A model generated the notes under the pieces. The model was not told the origin of the DNA. It worked only from the letters and a program-made list of their open reading frames with translations, and did not search any database. From positions 27,977,109 to 28,041,108 of the forward strand of contig NC_089829.1 in NCBI RefSeq assembly GCF_035046505.1: DNA of 64,000 bases, in the 5' to 3' direction. Both the position numbers and the translations under genes were made by a program. Positions 57,613 to 64,000 of this stretch are shown here, piece after piece (within the stretch, counting starts at the first letter, position 1; each line of letters begins with the position of its first letter). The DNA is from Tiliqua scincoides. Its lineage: Eukaryota > Chordata > Lepidosauria > Squamata > Scincidae.

Positions 57613-57997
57613 AAGTTGCCCTGCCCAGCTGCAAGGAGGAGCATCCATGGGGTGATGGGAGGGACCAAGCTGATTGCAAGCTGCAAGGCAGGAAGGTGGG
57701 AGGCTTGAGGGAAATCACTGTTTTGGAACGGGGTGGGGAGGAGGGCATGCAAGAACGGAGGGACTGATCCTTTCCAATCTGTGTTGGGGGAAGCAACTGA
57801 CCCGGGGCTGCTGTCAATTTCTTTGTCCAGGTCTCTAGTGCGATCTTCTTCGCGGGAGCATCGGATCCCAGCTGCGCGGTGGGGAGGAGGGAGGCAGAGT
57901 GCACTGATGGCGAGCATTCTTGGGCTGGGTGGTAGAGGGGGCTTGAGTGTGTGGGGGGGGGGGGATATTGCATTGGAGAATTGTTGGATCAAAGCAG
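57613..57997. other. No exon assigned; GC-rich
   Basis: Includes the candidate SDR42E1 5' region and a G13 run at 57952-57964. Overlapping 137-142 codon minus frames are compositional. Confidence 0.35.
57700..57950 (+). promoter_or_regulatory. Candidate 5' region of SDR42E1 (GC-rich, CpG-retaining)
   Basis: A GC-rich stretch with several CpGs around 57835-57890 lies about 1.5 kb upstream of the first coding exon, which appears to have an intron just before it. Family knowledge: the human gene has a non-coding first exon. The link is inference from position and composition; no TATA box or start site can be assigned. Confidence 0.25.
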
Positions 57998-58001
57998 GGT
58001 G

Positions 58002-58174
58002 ATCAGATGCACTGGAGGACAGAGTCTATACCTTAAACCATTGTATAGAAGAGGGAATTTTGGCAGGTGCAGCTTTTTAAGCCCTTCCGTGTTGAGCTGC
58101 ACCTGCCCACATTCCCTCTTCCATAGAATGATTAAAGGTATAGACACTCAGTTCTCCGTTTTATCTGGTCAACC
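58002..58174. mobile_element. Foldback hAT element (family E ends)
   Basis: CAGGGTGATCAGATGCACTG left and TTATCTGGTCAACCTG right. Arms of about 80 bp are inverted copies (GCAGGTGCAGCTTTT / GAGCTGCACCTGC, GAGGGAAT / ATTCCCTC). Flanks gatcaaag and gatcaggg (6/8). Confidence 0.75.
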
Positions 58175-58314
58175 TGGATCAGGGTTATATTTTGCTACTG
58201 GTCCTCCCCCTTGTAGAGTGTGGAACTTCTCCCAACATAAAAGAGGGTGTGTCCAAGCCTGTTAAACTGGCACAGCAGCAAGTACTCACATGTGTGCTTT
58301 ACGCCATTAGCAGC

Positions 58315-58397
58315 ACCATCTTTGCATCTTTACTCAGAAGTAAGTCTCAGTAGGTTCAATAGGGCTTACCCCCAGGAAAGTGTGCATAAGGATCTGA
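58315..58397 (+). repeat. Short 85-bp interspersed repeat
   Basis: TTACTCAGAAGTAAGTCTCA and GGCTTACCCCCAGGAAAGTG. Confidence 0.7.
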
Positions 58398-58454
58398 GTC
58401 CAAGTCAAGAGTTCACATTTGAACTGAGCCCTGACATTAGTTAGTAATTAGTAG

Positions 58455-58745
58455 TGGTAATTAGTCTGTGCAACTCCTTGCCACAGGAGTTAAAAGGGGA
58501 TTGGACAGATTTCTGGAGGAAAAATCCATTATGGGTTACAAGCCATGATGTGTTTGTGCAACTTCCTGATTTTAGAAATGGGCTATGTCAGAATGCCAGA
58601 TGCAAGGGAGCAGCAATGGGATGCAGGTCTTTTGCTGTCTTGTGGGCTCCCTGAGGAATCTGATGGGCCACTGTGAGGCACAGGAAGCTGCATTAGATGG
58701 GCTCTTGGCCTGATCCAGCAGGGCTCTTCATATGTTCCTATGACA
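58455..58745 (+). mobile_element. L2/CR1-type LINE 3' end
   Basis: CAACTCCTTGCCACAGGAGT (NSLPQE), AAAGGGGATTGGACAGATTT, then the 3' UTR ending TTCATATGTTCCTATGA. 5' truncated. Confidence 0.88.
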
Positions 58746-59385
58746 CTGAGAACAGGTGCAGTCAGTCTGCATTTCAGCAAGATTTGCTCCTTGGTGTGGG
58801 AAGCACACTGGGGAAAATGACGAATAGCTTTACTTTATAAAGCAAGACAGGCCTTATTTAACCCTTAAGCCATTTCTGTCCAATATTGCACATACAAAAC
58901 ATATATGGATCAAATGTGTACACCTGTGGGGTGGGCAGAAATGGGTGAATACGTTTTGAGTTAAAAAAAAAAAAAAAGTATCTTCTGGTGGAAGCATTTT
59001 GATGAATGTACCTTCCTGGTTTCTCTTAAGTAAAATTCTCTTTTTTCCTTGGAGGCAAAAGTGTATAGCAAACAGCTTTCACACTGACACAGCTGACCTG
59101 TGTTGGCTAAGTGCTGCCCCCATTTTTCTTAGGAGTGCTCCTGTGCTTGAACAGCTTCTGTGAACAGACATTCAACAGCCAGAAGAATTTTTGACTTGAT
59201 CTAAATATATAAGGTAGAAGTGGGTTTTGTGGTCTTGTGTCGTCGTCCCCCCCCCATCTGCTTTCTGGTTTTTTGCTCAGAGCCAAATCGAGTGCGTAGC
59301 TCACAGAACATGGGCTATTTAAAGCCACATAATTTTTTTAAAAAAAATAAAATAAAAATTTTCTCATTTGTTCCTTTATTTATAG
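58746..59385. other. Upstream of SDR42E1 coding exon 1
   Basis: A runs at 58963 and 59338. The last bases are a pyrimidine tract and acceptor for the exon starting at 59386. No upstream exon assigned. Confidence 0.4.
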
Positions 59386-59416
59386 ATCTGTTTAAGATAG
59401 CACCCGAAAGCCAAGC

Positions 59417-59484
59417 ATGGATGAAGAAAATCTCATCAAGAAAACCATCCTTATTACGGGAGGCGGCGGTTACTTTGGTTTTCG
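59417..59484 (+). CDS. SDR42E1: SDR42E1 coding exon 1
   Basis: Reads MDEENLIKKTILITGGGGYF, then GF and the first two bases of an Arg codon; donor is TTCG|GTTAGT. An acceptor-like pyrimidine tract ending in TATAG at 59381-59385 suggests the exon begins at 59386, with 31 nt of 5' UTR and at least one upstream non-coding exon. Confidence 0.9.
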
Positions 59485-61044
59485 GTTAGTGCCCTGTTGC
59501 CCGTTGGCTTTATTTTGTGGAAAAAGCAGAGCAATAGAACTTTAGCCATCTTTAGCAGGGATGCTCTGTGGGAGGGGTAGAAAAAAAGTCACACACATTT
59601 AAATTAATTTCTGGTGTATGAAATTATAAAATTGGTAACCTTACCAATTAATCAACTTGAGTCTGAATTGATTAAAATTTGCAGTCTGTAATTATTTTTA
59701 CCTTTGGCAGAATGGTGCCGAATCATTTGGACCAATCCTGAGGCTTGTTAGCTTGTTGGGGGTTTGAATTATTGTTTTATTAATTTTATGGAATTGTTAA
59801 CATTATTTGAATAATTTTATTATTTAATCCTTGGAATTGGTCCAAGGATTCAACCTTCAAATAGTTATGGATGTCATCCAAGTCCTTGTGCCTGTAACGT
59901 ATAATCCTTGTTGCCTTCTAGCTTAGGGTGTGCCCTTTTCAAAAAGGGATTGGACGTGATCCTATTTGATATCTCGAAGCCTGTCCAAGAGATGCCGAAA
60001 GAAATTAAATTTGTACAGGGCGATGTTCGTGTTTTCTCTGAAGTGGAAGAAGCACTCCAAGGAGTGACCTGTGTCTTTCATACTGCTTCCTATGGCATGT
60101 CTGGCCGGGAGCAGCTGAACCGGAAGCATATCGAAGATGTGAATGTGAGAGGAACCGAGAACATCGTTCAGGCTTGCAGAAAGACCGGCGTCTCGCGGCT
60201 GGTCTACACTAGCACGTACAATGTGGTTTTTGGGGGTCAAGTAATTGAAAATGGGGATGAATCTTTGCCGTATCTCCCACTCCATCTTCACCCTGACCAT
60301 TATTCCAGGACCAAAGCATTAGCTGAGATGAAAGTCTTAGAGGCAAATGGGACTGTCCTTGCGGGAGGACAGGGGGTACTGAGAACGTGCGCCTTGAGAC
60401 CTGCTGGTATCTATGGACCTGGAGAACAGAGACACCTTCCAAGAATCGTCAGCTACATTGAACAGGGATGGTTTCAGTTTGTGTATGGAGATCCGGGCAG
60501 TCTAGTGGACTTTGTCCATGTCGATAATCTGGTAGAAGCTCATATCTTAGCTGCAGAGGCTCTTGGAGCAGCCAAAGAGCATAAGGCAGAAGGCCAAGCA
60601 TACTTCCTTTCAGATGGTAGCCCGGTCAACAATTTTGAGTTTTTCTGCCCTCTTGTGGAAGGCTTGGGTTATACATTCCCGACACTTCGCCTTCCTCTTT
60701 TGGTTGTTTATTTCTTTGCATTTCTTACCGAAATGGTCCATTTTGCCGTTGGGCGCGTATATAACTTCCAGCCCCTGCTCACGCGGACGGAGGTTTACAA
60801 AACGGGCGTCACACATTATTTCAGCATGGAAAAAGCCAAGAGGGAGCTGGGGTATGAGCCCAAGTCCCACGACCTTCAGGACGTGGTGGAGTGGTTTAAA
60901 TCCCGAGGCCACAGTCGGAAACCCCAAATGTACACTCTGAGATGTCTCTTTCGGGATGTTGGGCTTATTCTGCTGTTTGCGGTCTTAGTGCTCTCATGGT
61001 TCCCCAAAGGAGTAAGGGCATCCTTTGGAGCCATCAAATACTAA
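59417..61044 (+). CDS. SDR42E1: Short-chain dehydrogenase/reductase family 42E member 1, two coding exons
   Basis: Joining 59417-59484 and 59922-61044 gives 1191 nt, or 396 aa plus stop (human 393). Family knowledge: an extended-type SDR of the 3-beta-HSD/isomerase superfamily with a C-terminal membrane anchor, linked to sterol or vitamin D metabolism; the exact substrate is unsettled. Seen: cofactor motif TGGGGYFGFRLG (14-25), SYGMSGREQLNR, YTSTYNV (118-124), catalytic YSRTK (Tyr150, Lys154), LRPAGIYGPGEQRHLPRIVS, VDFVHVDNLV and TRTEVYKTGVTHYFS. A hydrophobic patch lies at about 276-300 and a C-terminal membrane segment at about 370-383. The frame is open throughout and the reading is nearly collinear with the human protein. 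It is divergently oriented to HSD17B2, as in mammals. Confidence 0.96.
59922..61044 (+). CDS. SDR42E1: SDR42E1 coding exon 2 with stop
   Basis: Acceptor is CCTTCTAG|CTTAGG; the first base completes Arg23 and the exon reads LGCALFKKGLDVILFD. Stop TAA is at 61042-61044. Carries all catalytic and substrate-domain motifs and the C-terminal membrane segment. An ATG at 59908 is open in the same frame but lies in the intron and is not the real start. Confidence 0.96.
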
Positions 61045-61609
61045 CAATGCAGATTTTCAGCAGACTCTTTTTAAAGGTGCTAAAAGGTATTAAAAGGTGC
61101 TAAAAATAAGAATTGGTTGGGAATCAGTCCTACTTTGGAAAAACTGAAACTTTTGTCTGCCCTGATCTCATTTGCCCCAGATTCCCAGAATCCCTTGTAA
61201 AAAGAAGCAGAAAGATACTTCTGAAAATCTGGGCTTCAACCTCAAGTGGAGGATTATCAGACTAGTTTCTTATTGTTCAGTTTTCCCTGTAAGCCTGTTA
61301 GAGGCTCAGGCAGATTCCCTTCATTTCTTATTCTCAGTTTTGCCTCTTTGCCTTTCATCCTACTTGCCTGTCCAGGTGGTTGTTTTTCTCTTTTCCAAGG
61401 GCCCATATTCACTCCGGACCAAATCCTTTTACACATTCCAGGTTACGATTCTGCCACTGCCTCTCATGCCGCAACTGCACTGGACAGATAATTGGAAATG
61501 TAAAACCTGTTAGTTGTATGAATTCACCCACTGTATGGATATTGAGAATCTTCATCATTCGGGGTGGGGAGAGACAGCAAACAACAATCTTATTCTTATT
61601 TACTTGGAA
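61045..61609. other. Probable SDR42E1 3' UTR
   Basis: Follows the stop directly; unique sequence without strong repeats. ATTAAA occurs at about 61089 but no clear AATAAA; the true 3' end is unknown. Confidence 0.35.
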
Positions 61610-61671
61610 GAAAGCCCATTTTGGTTCACTTGGGCTTACTCCCAGGTAAGTGTGCATATGATTGTAGCCTA
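61610..61671 (+). repeat. Short 85-bp interspersed repeat, right half
   Basis: GGGCTTACTCCCAGGTAAGT then ATGATTGTAGCCT. Confidence 0.65.
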
Positions 61672-62269
61672 AAGTTTATAAAATTTTATGCAGAGTGGAG
61701 AAAATGGCTAGATATACCATAACATTCCTGACACAGGCTGTTTAACAACAGATCACATATATGACAGTGGTCAAAGCACAACAAAAAGGCTCTTAATGAG
61801 ACAGTCAGGACTCACATAGCCTGCTGCAGAGTGTATGTTTACACAACAAAGAGGCCCTTACTGCAAAGAAGAGGCAAGCTATCTCCAGTAGCCTGCACAG
61901 CCAGCTAGTTTCTGGCAGGTAGTGTCTGTTTACACAGCAAAGGCACTAGAGTGGGCCGAATGTTCGCTTAACAACCTCATTGCATAACAATGGGGATAGG
62001 AGAACATACCACCATTGTTAAGTGGCTCACACCTGTACTGTGGGGGACGCATTCAAGCACTGCGTTAATCAGCACTGCAGGAAACATCATTGATGATGAG
62101 ACAAGAAATTGATGCTGACTGGCCCCATAACATCAAGAATGTCCTGTTCTTGTTGGAAAAATTAGTGGTTTTCACCTGTTTCACAATCTTATTTCATTTA
62201 ATGGAGATTAGTTGGGCCCATTTCAAGGGCCAGAAATGAACATAACTATGCAGGCATAAAATGAAGGCC
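61672..62269. other. No feature recognised
   Basis: Unique sequence with repeated CAGCCTGC and TGTTTACACA words around 61740-61940, but no clear family. Confidence 0.35.
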
Positions 62270-62650
62270 TTGTGTCATGGCTGCAGCTCATGGCTTCGAC
62301 CTGCTTTCGCAGAAGAAGTGAGAAAAACATGTTTATGACCAAGGTGTCAGTCGGCTGTGGCCCAAGGGGTTTCCAGATAAGGGAGGATGCTGGGGCATGA
62401 GATGTTCAGGGCAGAGTGACCTCCTATTTAGGGAATAATTTGGGAAAGACAGGGCCAAGAGCCCAAAACGGGCTGTACTTAATTTGCTTATGTAAGTTGT
62501 TGTTCTAAGGGTATTTAAACCTCACTTAGTTGGGTGGAGCTTTGAGTCGCTCCAGGACAGCGTGGAAACAATATTCTGTGTGTAACATCTATAATAAAAG
62601 GTAAAAACTCCAAGAAGACTCCTGCCTTTTGATTTTAGTCAATAAGCGAT
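62270..62650 (+). mobile_element. Candidate solo LTR (fossil)
   Basis: Starts near TGTGTCATGGCTGCAGC. Has a TATA-like TATTTAAACC at about 62511, AATAAA at about 62593 and a U5-like tail. No internal retroviral genes flank it. Exact ends and target duplication are not resolved. Confidence 0.4.
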
Positions 62651-62869
62651 CAGAGCCAGAACCGAATTTTTCTCTCACTCTCATTGGCTGCAATAGCCAT
62701 CAGTCTGGTTTAAAGAGACTGCTAAAGGGAGCGGCATTGTAGAAGGTATTACTGCCCTTCTGCCTCACTCTTAATATTAGGACTTGGATACCCAGTGAAA
62801 CTGATTGGCAGCAGATTCAGGATGGAGGAAGCAGAGGGCTTGCGTAAGCAATCCAAATTTAATTACAGT

Positions 62870-62937
62870 GCAGTCCTGTACGTATAGCTAAGTCCCACTA
62901 TGTCCAGTGGGGTTTGTTCCCAGGTAACTGCATATAG
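62870..62937 (+). repeat. Short 85-bp interspersed repeat
   Basis: GCAGTCCTGTACGTATAGCT and GGGGTTTGTTCCCAGGTAAC. Directly abuts the hAT target duplication at 62930-62937, so the hAT inserted at its right edge. Confidence 0.6.
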
Positions 62938-63284
62938 CAGTGGTTCTTGCACATTTAGCACTGGGTCCCACTTTTTAGAATGAGAATCTGTCAGGACCCA
63001 CTGGAAGTGATATCATGACCAGAAGTGACATAATCAAGCAGGAAAATTTTTAGCAATCATAGACTACAGTCCTACCCACACTTACCCAGGAGTAAGTCCT
63101 ATTGACTATCACTGTTAAAAGAATATACATAGTAACTTGTTAAAAGTGCAGGCCTGTAACATTTCCCCCAATGTATTTACATACCACGGTAGCATCAAGT
63201 ATCGTATATTAAAAATAAAATAGTGAAGTGAATGGAAACCAACCTCAAATTGGCTCACGCCAACCCACAGTTTGAGAAACATTG
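62938..63284 (-). mobile_element. Non-autonomous hAT element (family B)
   Basis: Ends CAGTGGTTCTTGCAC and CAGTTTGAGAAACATTG; duplication gcatatag (62930-62937) and ggatatag (63285-63292), 7/8. Carries the half-repeat ACTTACCCAGGAGTAAGTCC. Confidence 0.93.
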
Positions 63285-63339
63285 GGATATAGGATTGTAC
63301 CCTTAATGGAATTTGCTGCTGCAACATGTGGTGGTGGCC

Positions 63340-63590
63340 AGTAGCTCAGGCGGCTTTAAAAAGGGATTGGACAAATGCCTGGTGTAGGAGCCGTTCATCA
63401 GTAGCTATTAATCATGATGGCCAGATGGAGCCTCCATGTACAGTGATACTTTACCACCAAATATCAGTTGCTATTGCCTTCATGCCCTAGTTAGGGGCTT
63501 CCCAAAAGCATTTGATTTGATCTAGTCCAGGATCCTAGACTAGATGGGTCTCTGACCTGATTCTTATTTCTTACCTTGTGTTCTCTTAAA
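63340..63590 (+). mobile_element. LINE 3' end, second L2/CR1 subfamily
   Basis: TTTAAAAAGGGATTGGACAA then TATTAATCATGATGGCCAGA and CTAGACTAGATGGGTCTCTG. Related to 18715-18855. Confidence 0.75.
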
Positions 63591-64000
63591 TCTGAAATAT
63601 TTCAGTTCTGAGGTGTTTGTTTCTATAGTGATCTCTTCCCTGAAACTTACTGGAGCACTGTGCTTGAGAAAAACAAGTTATGTATTTCTTTTTTTAATTG
63701 TCAAAATGCCTGCTACCGGTGGATGCCAGTGGGGGAAAAAATGCTAATCGCATTTCTAGCAACTCACCACTTCAAAGTTGGTTCCCTGGCATCATTCTTC
63801 CAAATATGACTCTTTTATACTTATTTCATGTTCCCCTGCTTGTAATGTTCTTTCTGAAACAGCTAAATAAAAACACTGAAGTGGGACTCCATCGTGTCAG
63901 CCCAAAGGCATTGTGGTTCAATATTTAAAAGAATTATGGTGGTACTGTAGCTACGGCTCTGCCAGGCCTGCTTCATCTTCTGCATTATAGCACAAAGGGG
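63591..64000. other. No feature recognised
   Basis: Right edge; unique sequence, with AATAAA at about 63864 but no gene before it. Confidence 0.35.

Noticed and set aside
57560-57992. Two overlapping minus frames of 137 and 142 codons
   Set aside because: GC-rich artefacts overlapping the tandem array and candidate promoter.
59908-59921. Upstream ATG (MLPSS) for SDR42E1
   Set aside because: It lies in the intron before the CTTCTAG acceptor; splicing from exon 1 gives the expected TGGGGYFGFRLG motif.

Overview
The window looks like nuclear DNA of a squamate reptile (lizard or snake; I cannot fix the genus). The evidence is two vertebrate host genes with squamate-type divergence, GT-AG introns, many 5'-truncated L2/CR1-type LINEs, tRNA-derived SINEs, many hAT-type non-autonomous DNA elements with 8-bp target duplications, and abundant long microsatellites. 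There is no bacterial or organellar signal.

Host genes. HSD17B2 (17-beta-hydroxysteroid dehydrogenase 2) lies on the minus strand, with five coding exons between 42668 and 26121 that join to a 390-aa protein. All four introns are phase 1 with GT-AG ends. SDR42E1 lies on the plus strand, with two coding exons (59417-59484 and 59922-61044) that join to 396 aa. The genes are divergently arranged about 16.7 kb apart, the same adjacency and orientation I recall for human 16q23. Both encode membrane-anchored NAD(P)-dependent short-chain dehydrogenases of the steroid/lipid type.

Layout. 1-26 kb (3' of HSD17B2): LINE ends, hAT elements, an LTR-like fossil (about 21.3-22.25 kb), a long inverted repeat (19.65-19.86 kb) and unique stretches that look like conserved non-coding DNA. 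26-43 kb: HSD17B2, with introns full of hAT elements, SINEs and microsatellites. 43-59 kb: the intergenic spacer. It holds a three-level nest (mariner inside hAT inside LINE), a second nest at 54.66-55.65 kb, a tandem array built from a short repeat (57.16-57.61 kb) and a GC-rich candidate 5' region of SDR42E1. 59-64 kb: SDR42E1, a candidate solo LTR, one hAT element and a LINE 3' end.

Most notable signals. (1) Mariner-in-hAT-in-LINE nest with an exact 8-bp duplication; the mariner transposase frame is complete except for one in-frame stop. (2) Eleven hAT-like insertions from several terminal-repeat families have TA at the two central positions of their 8-bp target duplications, a Buster-group signature. 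(3) A four-unit tandem array built on a short interspersed repeat. (4) A hAT family whose copies all carry half of that same short repeat. I found no convincing new host gene, CRISPR array or RNA gene.
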